The position numbers and the translations under genes were made by a program. 64,000 nt of DNA, from positions 95,490,113-95,554,112 of the forward strand of contig NC_080672.1 of the NCBI RefSeq assembly GCF_030247195.1. The letters run 5' to 3'. Shown here piece by piece: positions 33,964 to 44,832 of the stretch. The stretch is from Topomyia yanbarensis. Taxonomy: Eukaryota; Arthropoda; Insecta; Diptera; Culicidae. Position 1 is the stretch's first letter, and each line of letters opens with the position of its first letter. A model generated the notes under the pieces. The model saw nothing but the letters and a program-made list of their open reading frames with translations. It was not told where the DNA came from and did no database searches.

Positions 33964-35243
33964 AGCACTGTGCACTAGACTACCCAGAAAAATGATGAAT
34001 TTTTGAAAACTCAATCGGCCCACCCCTGAGTCGATTCCTAGTCCCACCAGGAGTACTTGTACCAAATTTGAAGCAAATCGGACAAGTCTAACTACCGGAC
34101 CAACATGCCTGAAGTTTATATTGGATTTTTCAACAATTTACATGGAGAAAACTCACTGGCTCGTATTTTCGCCGCTAGGTGGCACTGTATGCATCGTATT
34201 ATCACTGTAAGTGAAAATAAGAAGGATAATTGAATTGTCTACAACTTCGTCGAAGACTGCAAGTTAATCCGACTTTGTTAAAAGAAGTTATTAAACTTTT
34301 AACGAAGTGATGTCTGAGTCAGTTTTGCATTGGGCCTAGCAGTGCATGGTTGTGTATCAGTACTCGACTCCCGCGAACTATATATTTTTGTGAAATAATG
34401 GTTAGATTTAGCCGAATAGTATGTTTACAAGAATTATAGTAAATAATACGAGTTATGTTTTGGTTAGAAAATTTTAGTTCCCCCTGTGACCGCATAGAGG
34501 GCGCCACTACTAACTTTTCATAGAAGAGAGATAGAGTATCAAGATGTTCAGAAGAAATACTGAAAAATGCCTGTTCTATAACTTTGTAGAAGACACCAAA
34601 TTTCTATCTCTCTTCGTTGAAAAGTTCGTGTTGGCGCCCTCTATGCGGTAACAGGTGGAACTAAAATTTTCTAATCAAAGCATGACTCGTATTATTTACT
34701 ATAATTCTTCTGAACATACCATTGAGCTAAACCTAACGATTATTTCACAAAAATGTTCAGTTCGTGTGAATCGAGTACTGATACACAACCATGCACTATG
34801 AGGCCCACGTGACGAATGAATTTTACAATTTAAAGTCACGTAAATAAAACTAAAAAAAAAAAAAAAAAAACTATGAGGCCCCATGCAAAACTGACTCAGA
34901 CATCACTTCGTTAAAAGTTTAATAACTTCTTTTAACAAAGTCGGATTAACTTGCAGTCTTCGACGAAGTTATAGACAATTCAATTATCCTTCTTATTTTC
35001 ACTTACAGTGATAATACGATGTATACAGTGCCACCTAGCGGCGAAAATGCGTGCTGGTGGGTTTTCTCCATGTAAATTGTTGAAAATTCCCATACAAATT
35101 TCAGGCCCGTTGGTCCGGTAGTTAGACTTGTCCGATTTGCTTCAAATTTGGTGCAAGTACTCCTGGTGGGACTAGGAATCGACGCAGAGGTGGGCCGATA
35201 GGGGTCATTTTTTTCCTGTCACCCTACTGTGCACCCAGTGCAT
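33964..35243. mobile_element. Giant foldback (hairpin) element, about 1.28 kb
   Basis: The left arm (about 33964-34536) and right arm (34603-35243) are inverted complements through most of their length, with a 66-nt loop at 34537-34602. Examples are TAACTACCGGACCAACATG against CGTTGGTCCGGTAGTTA, and CGCCGCTAGGTGGCACTGTA against TACAGTGCCACCTAGCGGCG. The right arm is longer because of a 63-bp insertion. By comparison with 55648-55720, the inserted segment in the host spans 33775-35250. Non-coding. A transcript would fold into a long double-stranded RNA. Confidence 0.88.
34807..34869 (+). mobile_element. 63-bp extremely 5'-truncated retroposon with poly(A)
   Basis: The insert ends AATAAAACT followed by a run of about 18 A, so it carries a polyadenylation signal and tail. 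The direct repeat ACTATGAGGCCC (34795-34806 and 34870-34881) flanks it. The left hairpin arm at about 34330-34350 lacks the insert and acts as the empty site. The source element is unknown; the body TTTACAATTTAAAGTCACGT may be a non-LTR 3' end. Confidence 0.85.
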
Positions 35244-35495
35244 TAACGCAAGTGACGGAAGGTTATCGAAAAGTTTTGTGAAAATGAAAGTTCCAGTAAT
35301 TATGATGATTTTCCCAAACGGTTCGTTTTCGTGAGGTTTTTATTTGTTCTTTGGCATTAGGATTAGCGATAATAATTCAAATCAAGAATACTACTGGGAA
35401 GTCACCTTTAGAAAAAGTCGATGTCGAAGTAAAATTTGAAACTATGCACGCATGTACTTCAGAGATAGCGTGATATCAGGAGCTGCGATTTCATT

Positions 35496-36150
35496 TCAAC
35501 GCTTTTTTGTGAAAAAGGCGATACTTGTAAACATAGGGCTTTTTTCTTACATGCGAATGAGGGCTTTGAAACGCAACAAATTAACCTAAAAATTTTGATT
35601 CTACGATATTGCTTTCTTAAACTACAGCAAAAAATATAACGGGCGAAACTGTATTTTTGTTTGTTTATTTAAAGTTTCGCCCTCCACGCTCCATGCAAAC
35701 AAACAGGGCGATACTTTTTTTGCTAGCAGTTTAGAGGCGAAACTGTTATTTTCGTATTTTTTTGGATTATCAAACTGATACCAGCTGTAAATAGTAACAA
35801 TGCTCTATTGAAAAAACCCGGACGAAATCGGTGGTGTAAAACGGTAGTTATTGTAAAAAAAACGTAAGGGCGATACTTCAATGCTGATAGATGGGACCGA
35901 AAAAGTAAACAATCGCCAAAGGGGCGATACTATCATTTTGTCAATTTCAATAGCAAAAACAAATTTTAATTTAATAATTTCAAATACTTTATGAAGTTTT
36001 GGGTTTCGATCACTGAATCATGCAAGCTAGGATGTCAAAAAACACAATAGTTCTTAAATAGGAAATAAAACCAAGTCTGGAAATATTCACTGTTGATTTT
36101 CTTTGAATAGTATCACTGCTAGTATCGCCCTTTTCAAGAAAAAGCGTTGA
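35496..36150. mobile_element. Inverted-repeat element (MITE), 655 bp
   Basis: 30-bp ends starting TCAACGCTTTTTTGTGAAAA and TCAACGCTTTTTCTTGAAAA (inverted, about three mismatches), both ending GGCGATACT. The interior repeats GGGCGATACT, GGGCGAAACTG and AAGTTTCGCCCT in both orientations. The paralog at about 55920-55945 lacks it, confirming the insertion. No target duplication is obvious. Non-coding. Confidence 0.82.
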
Positions 36151-36567
36151 TTTCTTAGTTCTCAGTCGCGTTGGAAATTTGAGTAAAATATAAACTTCAA
36201 ATCGATTAAAAAAAATCGTTTTTTTTGTTTCAGTACAATATATAACCCCTTTAGGAAAATTCAGTTTTCCCACCACAATATAGATATTTTATTAACAGAG
36301 CATTAACAATAATTCGTTGGTATGTCTATTTTATGGGCCATTTTTTCGCTCTCCCATTGATTTGGTTTGAGATTTCTAGCACTGATGTTGTCCTATGCTG
36401 ATTTGAGCGATTCTCTGAGTCCTGCCACTATCCCATGTAGTATGTGTTATCAAAAACATCGCGAAGCATCAAGTTCTAAATGCTCTCAAACGATATAATA
36501 TCCGAAGAGAGTGATAAGAGTTATAAGAAATGTCTCATCACACTGTTAGGTGGATTAAACACGTTTT

Positions 36568-38893
36568 TAAGTTGACAAATGAAATTAAATCCTTCGATAA
36601 GTTATTAGCTTAGGCCTCTTTCTATTGGTATGCTTATTCCCATATATTGTTTAATTGGAGTAATGTTGTGAGCCAAAAACAAAAGTGTTCCGACAACCGA
36701 ACACATTCCCCTACATAAATAATGCATCTCTACACTTATTGTAATGATTAAATAAAACACGTTTAGTGTAAAATATAGCTAACCCTTAAATACATAACAC
36801 TGTTTTAAAACAACATTGCGAAAAACATCTCAAAATTATCACAATAATGTATTGAAGCTATGAGAAAATTTTCACAATTTTTAAAAGTTGATTTGCGCCT
36901 TTGAGGGTTAATATGACTCCCATGTTTGGAAATGAAGTCAAATGTGATATAAATTGATAAAAAAAATATCTTTTGCACATTTCTAAAAAACTTGTTATGA
37001 CCAACAATAATGTTGCCAGAAACGGAACCCATTTGTTGCCAAAATCGGAGTGTGCCAAAAAGGGAATCTACTGTATTTCAATGATCCGATTTATGTAAAA
37101 TACTTTCACTAGTTCATAAAGTATAAAATAATGTATGAGTAATTTAGAAGTTATTATTAGGCAAGTAGATATATCCATATAAAGTTTGATAAAAAATTAC
37201 ATCATTTAACGCAAATTTATTAAATACGTAATCTTTTCTATAAGGAAATAATTTTTCATTCCAAACTTTTAAAATTACCTTAACGGACCGAAACTAGCAT
37301 AAAAATATTTTTGAAAAAAATTTAAGAATGCAGGCAAATATAAAGCCATATATAGGCAAATAACACGCCCTTGCCAATAATAGAATTCTGCGCTTGGTCA
37401 AGTCTCCCCATGTTGAAATTGTTTTGAGCACGAAAGTATGATTTCCGTGCAACAGATGGCTGTATTTTAAATATTTTTATAGCACGCTAAAGTCAAAAAT
37501 TTGAATTGCATATAAATTTTATATGCAGATTAAGATGAATTCGTTTTACAAAGACCAATTTACCCCAAATCATGTCTTTACTGCCCCTACATGCAGAATA
37601 TTGATATAGGACTTAGCGCCCAGATCGCCAGTTTTCATTTCATTATATATATATGCTTTGTGATGTCCTGAGAGATAAAAAAACACATCGACATAAAGAG
37701 AGAATAATGCAGGCAAATATAAAGCTAGGTACATCTAGATAGGGAGATATCGAGATAGAGAAAATATCGACATAGAGGAGTTTTTATACGTGCGATCTGA
37801 AGGGACCTACAAAATAATCGAGATAGAGAAAAATATCGAGACAGAGAATATCGACATAGAGAGAGTTAACTATAGTAAAAACTTGCAACATAGTCAACTG
37901 ATTTTCGCAATATTCGAGAGATTAATACAGAATAGATAGAAGCATCAATTGTCTTCTTTGAATTACCATTTATAAGTTTCAAGATATTCAATGTCAAACT
38001 TTAAAAATCGTTTTTCTCGAAATGTGCCAAATGGCGCTTGTCATAAGATAGCACAACAGCGACGATATATCGATTACACTGCTCAGAAAAGTAAAGCTTT
38101 TCTGGAAAGTCATAAACCACGTAGACCGAAATAGACTTAAGGGGTTACACCATTATAGAATTTAAAAAAAATCGATTTTTATTTATTACCCCAAAATGTG
38201 CTTTAGGATGTTAAAAATGATATCCCAAAACAGGGAAGACGAAAACAATAAAGAGAAACTGCGAGTAAGACAGACAGGTGGGGTAGAACGGACACATAGT
38301 TACTTCAGGCATATAACATATAAAATTCAATTGTATTATATGTGTATCTTTGAATTATGAAACACTCAGTAGGCCTTGGATTCTGTTAAACGCGTACAAT
38401 TTAAGCCAAGGAGTTTTTATTCCCAGGTGATACGATCCTCAAAAACGCCGATCAGCCATGTTGGTTTTAGAAACGACAGCTAATAACGTTGTTTACTGGT
38501 TCTCTCCATGTGTTTGCTTGGATTTCTGTGGTGAAGAACGTTGATCGCTGTCATTTTTCTTTCTCGCAGTCTGCTGCACGCTTACCTCACTCCTCACCTA
38601 GTTACTGCCAAAGACGAATCACCTTAGAACTATAAGCACCCGGATTTAAGCACTCATTGATAATCAGTAGTGCATCTTCGTGTAGATGCAATTTTCAAGT
38701 ATCTGATTTTAAGGTTTATCGAGGAAAAAATCAATTTTTTCGCGGATTTTTTCTTTTAGTTCGATAATGTAACTGTTAAATGGCATCTTCATGGAAAATA
38801 AGAGGTAAGTTGATATATGATTAAGTGCAAATTTTTCAAAAATATGTGTACTGGTGGAGCAAGACGGATAGGCTTAATTCATCCATATAGGAT
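36568..38893. other. AT-rich spacer with direct repeats, no gene
   Basis: The 20-bp word AATGCAGGCAAATATAAAGC occurs at 37327-37346 and 37706-37725. ATCGAGATAGAGAA-like words recur at 37740-37860. Family T-like words (GTAAGACAGACAGGTGGGGT) lie at about 38267. No reading frame of interest. Confidence 0.5.
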
Positions 38894-39751
38894 TTTTTTT
38901 TATTCATTTCGTTTATTTGATAGGCACAAATGCGTTAGCTTGGCGGTGCCAAATGCTTTTGTTTTTACATTTTGGATATCTTAAAACTAGGAGGTTACAA
39001 TGTTGAAATATTTTTTTTACAAAGAAAAAGAAAGTTTACAGCTATCTTTAGACTAGAAATAAGATTCAATATACAAGAGAGGGCCAAAAGATTTTTTTAT
39101 GAAAAAATTTAAAACGAGGGATTCTCTTTGATATACAAGAGGGGGAGTAATAGTATTTTACGAAATATTTTACGGTTATCTTAAAACTAACAATATAGTT
39201 TAGTACACAAAAGGGGGAACAAATAAATATTTGAGAAACTTCACAGAAATCTTAAAACTAGGGACTCAATTCTATTTACAAGATGGAGGACAAGAGTTTC
39301 AATAAAGAGTAAAAATTATAGCTATCTTAAAACTAGGAATACAGAATACTAATTTGAATTTTTTAACTAAAACTTATGCTTGGTCAAGATATTCAGAGGG
39401 TGGCTTATTTCCGCATCAGTGTAGCAGCAGATGTATCAAGGACAGGGGAGAGACAGGGAAAGAAGAGCAAAACTTGCAACTTTCGCTCGAACGGGGTGGG
39501 GAGGGGGGGGGATCAGCGAAACAATTTGCGCCTCAGTCTAGTAAGTCGTCGAGTACCGGATTGGCGGATGGTATTCTTCGGAACCGCAGGGAATCCTTCA
39601 AAAGTCATCGGACCTCGAGTCGCTCTCGCTTCAGTTTCCTTCTATGCAGGCGTAGTGGTAAGGGCGACGGCGGTTACATAGTGGCACTCTGGAGCTGATC
39701 GGTTCCACAAGGCAGGAGAAAACTCTAAAAACGAAAAAAAAAGGAAAGGGG
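38894..39751 (-). other. 3' UTR of I-clade copy 2 with stem-loop
   Basis: GGCAC (38924-38928) and GTGCC (38946-38950) pair across a 17-nt loop with ATGCGTTAGCTT, next to the tail, as in copy 1. Further upstream lie the tandem units (38975-39350) and a G-rich stretch near 39490. Confidence 0.7.
38975..39350 (-). repeat. Tandem units of about 70-80 bp in the I-clade 3' UTR
   Basis: The word ATCTTAAAACTAGG (or one-base variants) occurs near 38978, 39042, 39178, 39249 and 39331, each followed by a TATACAAGAGGGGG-like word. The units are diverged. Copy 1 has only a weak version. Confidence 0.7.
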
Positions 39752-42700
39752 CTAAATTGGGATATTTATCGTTTTTATGAAGGTATAAATAAGGGACATA
39801 TAGGGGAAATCACGAGTTGCCAGCATATCTTTGACTGGTACATTGGGTGGTCTACCTCGGACCCGAAGGGATTCCTTTAACTGAGACCTGGCGTCACAAT
39901 ACCCGGCGCATACCCAGACAACGTGCTCGATGTCATGATAGCCCTCGTCACAAGCGCACAGACTACTCTCCGCAAGCCCAATACGCCGCAAATGCGCATC
40001 CATGGTGTAGTGATTGGACATAAGTCGGGACATTACGCGAATAAAATCCCGACCCACATCCATCCCCCCGAACCAAGGCTTCGTTGATACCTTTGGGATA
40101 ATCGAATGTAGCCATCGTCCAAGTTCCCCATTGCTCCACGAGGTTTGCCAACTGTTGAGCGTCCTCTGACGACAAATACTAAAAAATTCGTTGAAGCAGA
40201 TTGGTCTTTCGTATATGTCACCATTTAATGCGCCCACCTTTGCTAATGAGTCGGCCTTTTCATTGCCCGGGATAGAACAATGAGAGGGGACCCAAACAAA
40301 GGTAATCTGATAAGATTTTTCAGATAACGTACACAAGGACTCCTGTATCTTCCCCAGAAAATACGGGAATTGCTTTTTGGGCTTCACCGCACGAAGAGCC
40401 TCGATAGAGCTGAGGCTGTCCGAAACGATGAAGTAGTGATCTGTGGGCAGAGTGTCGATGATCCCAAGGGTGTACTGAATTGCAGCTAACTCTGCGACGT
40501 AAACTGAAGCGGGATCATTGAGCTTGAATGAAGCAGTGATAGTATTGTTGAAGATACCGAAGCCAGTGGACCCATCGAGATTTGATCCGTCAGTGTAAAA
40601 CATTTTGTCGCTGTCGACTTCTCGGAATTTATTATAAAATATATTGGGGATCACCTGCGGGCGTATATGGTCCGGGATTCCACGAATCTCTTCCTTCATG
40701 GATGTGTCGAAGAATACAGTAGAATCAGAAGTATCTAGGAAACGGACACGGTTGGGATTGTACGAAGAAGGATTGATGCTCTGTGCCATGTAGTCGAAGT
40801 ACAAGGACATAAAACGGGTTGGAGAATTAAGCTCGACGAGCCTCTCGAAGTTTTCAATCACCAACGGGTTCAGAATGTCGCATCGGATGAGCAATCGATA
40901 TGAGAGTTCCCAAAATCGATTTTTTAGCGGAAGAACGCCCGCCAGCACTTCGAGACTCATCGTATGGGTCGAGTGCATGCAACCCAAGGCAATGCGCAAG
41001 CAACGATACTGGATTCTCTCCAGTTTGATGAAGTGTATGTTCGCAGCGGAGCGGAAACAGAAACACCCGTACTCCATCACCGACAATATCGTTGTTTGGT
41101 ACAACCTGATCAGGTCTCCTGGGTGAGCACCCCACCATGTTCCAGTTATTGTTCGGAGAAAATTGATCCTTTGTTGGCATTTCTGTTTCAGATACCTAAT
41201 GTGACATCCCCAGGTACCTTTAGAGTCGAACCAGACCCCGAGATATTTAAATGTGAAAACCTGGTTGATCGTTGCACCCATTAATAAAAGCTGGAGTTGC
41301 GCCGGCTCACGCTTCCTAGAAAAAACAACCAACTCAGTTTTCTCCGTGGAAAACTCAATACCCAGCTGAAGAGCCCAAGCAGACAAATTATCCAAGGTAT
41401 TTTGTAATGGTCCTTGCAAGTCGGCAGCTTTGGGCCCTGTAACAGAGACCACCCCGTCGTCTGCAAGTTGCATTAGCGTGCATGAATTGGCAAGACAATC
41501 GTCAATGTCATTCACGTAAAAATTGTAGAGCAGGGGACTTAGACATGAGCCCTGGGGAAGACCCATGTAGCTAAATCGCGATGTTGTTAAATCGCCATGC
41601 GAAAAGTGTATGTGCTTTTCAGACAACAGGTTTAGCAAAAAGTTATTTAAAATTGGTGAAAGACCATGCTGGTGCAGCTTCTCTGACAGAATGTTGATAG
41701 AAACTGAGTCAAAAGCCCCCTTAATATCCAAGAAGACTGATGCCATCTGCTCTTTGTTAGCATAGGCCATTTGGATTTCTGTAGAAAGCAACGCAAGGCA
41801 ATCGTTCGTCCCTTTGCCTTTGCGGAAGCCAAATTGTGTATCTGACAGTAAGCCATTTGCTTCAACCCAATTATCGAGGCGAAACAAGATCATTTTCTCG
41901 AACAACTTCCGAATACAGGACAGCATTGCAATCGGCCGATACGAGTTGTGGTCGGAGGCTGGTTTTCCTGGTTTTTGAATGGCGATGACCTTCACTTGCC
42001 TCCAGTCATGAGGGACAATGTTACCCTCAAGAAACTTGTTAAATAAGTTCAGCAAGCGCCTTTTTGCAGTGTCAGGCAGATTCTTCAGCAAGTTGAATTT
42101 GATTCTGTCTAACCCTGGGGCGTTATTGTTGCATGATAAGAGAGCAAGTGAAAACTCCACCATCGAAAACGGTGTTTCGTTCGCGGTGTCGGGAGGAGAC
42201 GCGGCGCGGCACGTTTTCTGTACCGGGACAGAGTCCGGACAGATCTTCTTGGCGAAAGCGAATATCCAACGGTTTGAATATTCCACGTTCTCGTTGGTAC
42301 TATTACGGTTACGCATACGTCGAGCCGTACCCCAAAGAGTGCTCATCGCTGTTTCTCTCGTTAACCCGTCGACGAACCGGCGCCAATAACTGCGTTTTTT
42401 GGCTTTCATTAAACTCTTCATTCGCCTTTCTAGCGACGCGTACTGTTGATAGCTAGCAGGTAACCCGTCTTCCCGGAAGGCCTTATATGCAGTGGACTTC
42501 TCCGCGTACAGCTCTGAGCACTCTTTATCCCACCACAGTGTGGGAGACCGTCCATGGGTATTCGCGCTGAGTACTGGTTTAGTCTGAGCTTGATTCGCAC
42601 TGTCGAGAATCAAGCCAGCCAAAAACCTGTACTCTTCCTCCGGAGGAAGTTCTTGAGTGGATTCGATTTTAACGGATATCGCGGTCGCGTAACTCTTCCA

Positions 42701-43475
42701 ATCAATGTTCCGTGTGAGGTCATACGAGGCATTGATTGTTTTCGATGGTTTTGAACCGTTAGCAATTGAAATCACGATAGGCAAATGATCGCTACCGTGG
42801 GGATCAGGGATCACCTTCCACATGCAATCTAACTGTAGCGATGTCGAGCAAAGCGATAAATCCAACGCGCTTGCGCGTGCTGGTGGTGTAGGAATCCGCG
42901 TCATTTCTCCCGTGTTTAAGATGGTCATGTTGAAATTGTCGCAAAGATCTTGGATTAATGTTGATCTATTATCATCATGAAGACAACCCCATACCGTACC
43001 GTGCGAGTTAAAGTCTCCCAGAACTAGCCGCGGTGCCGGTAAGGATTCCGTGATATTACAAAGCGTTCGGTGCCCTACCGAGGCTCTAGGAGGAATGTAG
43101 ATGGAAGCAATGCAAAGGTCTTTACCTTTGATTAAAACTTGACAAGCGACAATTTCAATGCCTGGTGTCGAAGGGAGGTTAATTCGGTTGAAAGAATAGC
43201 ACTTTTTGATTGAAAGAATTGGTTGAAAGAATTTGGTTGAAAGAATAGCCCAAAAGTACTCCTCCATAGGGGTTTTCTCGATCCAGACGAATTATATTAA
43301 AGTCGTGGAAGTTAAGATTTATATCGGAAGTTAACCAAGTTTCACATAATGCGAAAGCATCACATTTTAAACTATTTAGTAAAAATTTAAAGGAATCGAT
43401 TTTCGGGAGGATACTTCTGCTGTTCCACTGTAGAACAGTGATCGAATCGGTGACCTCGTTCGATGACTTAGCCAT
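39752..43475 (-). pseudogene. I-clade ORF2, nearly intact, one frameshifting duplication
   Basis: The start is MAKSSNEV at 43475, overlapping the ORF1 stop. Domains by approximate residue are: APE-like endonuclease, 1-230 (VLQWNSRS, ETWL, VLGDFNSHGT, GSDHLPIV); reverse transcriptase, about 440-750 (NSYRPIAMLSCIRKLFEKMI, FLDIKGAFDSV, LPQGSCLSPLLY, QLADDGVVS); RNase H, about 955-1090 (MFYTDGSNLDGS, VAELAAIQYTL, SDSLSSIEAL, VWVPSHCSIPGNEKADSLAK); and a terminal CCHC, CACDEGYHDIEHVVWVC. After residue 80 (GGVLLG) a duplication shifts the frame and yields a 105-residue dead end (to 43179). The correct frame is open from 43267 to 39752. The RT loop reads LADD where FADD or YADD is usual, as in copy 1. 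Function: nicking, target-primed cDNA synthesis and RNA removal. Confidence 0.92.
43186..43248 (-). repeat. Small local duplication that breaks ORF2 of I-clade copy 2
   Basis: GGTTGAAAGAATAG at 43186-43199 recurs at 43235-43248, with a partial copy at 43221-43232. Relative to copy 1, about 38 bp are added and one base is lost, a net change not divisible by three. The template is immediately adjacent, which suggests slippage or a templated end-joining event. Confidence 0.88.
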
Positions 43476-44832
43476 CGAAGGATACGATCGCTGCAATGAG
43501 GGGCCATTTAGTAGTCAACTGCTTCAAAAATGTTTGCACTATAGGGAGAAAACGTATCAGAAGGCTTTTAAGAGGATCAGTAACATTGAAAGCTGTGAAA
43601 ATTAAGTCCACTATGTCAGAAAATTTCATTAGTCCGCTACTGGACTGAGTATCTGTTTGAAAAAAGGGGACACTTGGGGTTTTTGGTGTCCCTGGAAGTG
43701 GTGGGTACTCCTTGTTAGAATTAATATTTCCAAGTCCTGGAGCAACTTGCTTCGGCTTTTGTGCATCACTTCCGTTGGATTTATTGATTGTAGTTGGCGC
43801 ACTCTGAGGGGACGACACCTTGGCACCCTTACGAGGCAATTTAGGGGAGGCTAGATTTCTCCTCTTCCTGGATTCCCCTGGGTTAACCAATGATGTTCCC
43901 TCTTGTGGGTCGTCAGATTCTTGCTCAACGCCAGCCAAAAGAGCAAAGGAATTTTCGGAAGGGACAGATGGCGAAGCATTCTTTAGCATTTCTGCATAAG
44001 AGTGCCTCGAGCGATCCTTAAGGGAGCGCTTAATTTTATCCCCGCGCTGCTTGTACGCCGGGCATGACTTAAGAGCATGCGGAGGGCCCCCGCAGTAAAT
44101 ACACTTCTCAGTTTCTCCACCGCAAGCGTCATCCTCATGCTCTCCCTCGCATTTGCCGCACCGTTTTTTATTGCCACAATAAGTGGCTGTGTGGCCCAGT
44201 TGCTTGCAATTGCTGCAGTTCATTACCCGCGGTACAAACAGGCGAACGGGTAAGCGAACCCTATCCAGGAGGACATAGTTGGGAAGAGCAGACCCGGAGA
44301 AAGTCACCCGAATCGAGTCTGACGGAGAATAAGTTGTCTTATCATTTTCTGTTTTTGCGGAATACAATTGCTTGAATTCCAGAATCTTCACCTTTTGAAG
44401 TGAAGGGTCCTTAAAGCAGCCAACCCCGTACTTCAACAGGTCTTCGCACTTTAGACCCGGTTCGGCGACTATTCCATCGATCTCCACTGCCCTACAAGGC
44501 ACATACACTCTGAATTGTTTCGTAAAACGCTCGCTGCGAGCAATCTGGTTTGCCTGATCGAGGTCATCTACTATAACGCGTATCTTATTAGCTCGAACAC
44601 GTGTTATCTGAGCTACGGCCGGGTAGTTAGCAGTCAGCTCCCGTGATATTTCTAGAATATTGGGCGATTTCGTGTTGGGCCGGAAATACACCACCCAGGG
44701 TCCATTTGAACTGGCTGGGTATGTTTTAATACGGGGAGGACTGGGGGAATCAGGGGAGGGAGTAATATCGGGTTTATCCGGTAAATCCATGGGAATATCA
44801 TTCCCATCCAATGTTCCTTCGCCCTCGGCCAT
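43468..44832 (-). CDS. I-clade ORF1 gag-like RNA-binding protein, intact
   Basis: 454 codons, starting MAEGEGTLDGND and ending WPLIAAIVSFDG. The N-terminus is acidic and proline-rich. A central block (VRLPVRLFVPRVMNC) precedes three zinc knuckles at about residues 205-260: CSNCKQLGHTATYC, CGKCEGEHEDDAC and CIYCGGPPHALKSC. A basic Lys/Arg-rich linker follows (ESRKRRNL, KLPRKGAK), then a hydrophobic C-terminus. In the I clade this protein coats element RNA and is needed for transposition. The frame is uninterrupted and aligns with copy 1 over its whole length. Whether it is expressed cannot be judged. Confidence 0.9.
   Translation of the reverse strand: MAEGEGTLDGNDIPMDLPDKPDITPSPDSPSPPRIKTYPASSNGPWVVYFRPNTKSPNILEISRELTANYPAVAQITRVRANKIRVIVDDLDQANQIARSERFTKQFRVYVPCRAVEIDGIVAEPGLKCEDLLKYGVGCFKDPSLQKVKILEFKQLYSAKTENDKTTYSPSDSIRVTFSGSALPNYVLLDRVRLPVRLFVPRVMNCSNCKQLGHTATYCGNKKRCGKCEGEHEDDACGGETEKCIYCGGPPHALKSCPAYKQRGDKIKRSLKDRSRHSYAEMLKNASPSVPSENSFALLAGVEQESDDPQEGTSLVNPGESRKRRNLASPKLPRKGAKVSSPQSAPTTINKSNGSDAQKPKQVAPGLGNINSNKEYPPLPGTPKTPSVPFFQTDTQSSSGLMKFSDIVDLIFTAFNVTDPLKSLLIRFLPIVQTFLKQLTTKWPLIAAIVSFDG

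Larger units (their letters stand above)
29128..36567 (+). mobile_element. Family H, subfamily 2, copy D, with nested insertions
   Basis: The 5' word ACATTTCTTAT (29132-29142) is the exact reverse complement of ATAAGAAATGT (36523-36533). The 5' end continues AAAAGAAATGTATAG, ATTCGCTCAAAC, CCGAGGCCCGGAGGGCCGAG and a TG microsatellite (29246-29284), then TGGCTGAACCGATC. The 3' end is CATCACACTGTTAGGTGG then ATTAAA. The 7.4-kb length comes mainly from insertions at 29954-33093, 33775-35250 and 35496-36150. Parts of the host element (33600-33774, 35251-35495 and 36151-36567) align with 55648-56365, which lacks the last two insertions. Confidence 0.75.
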
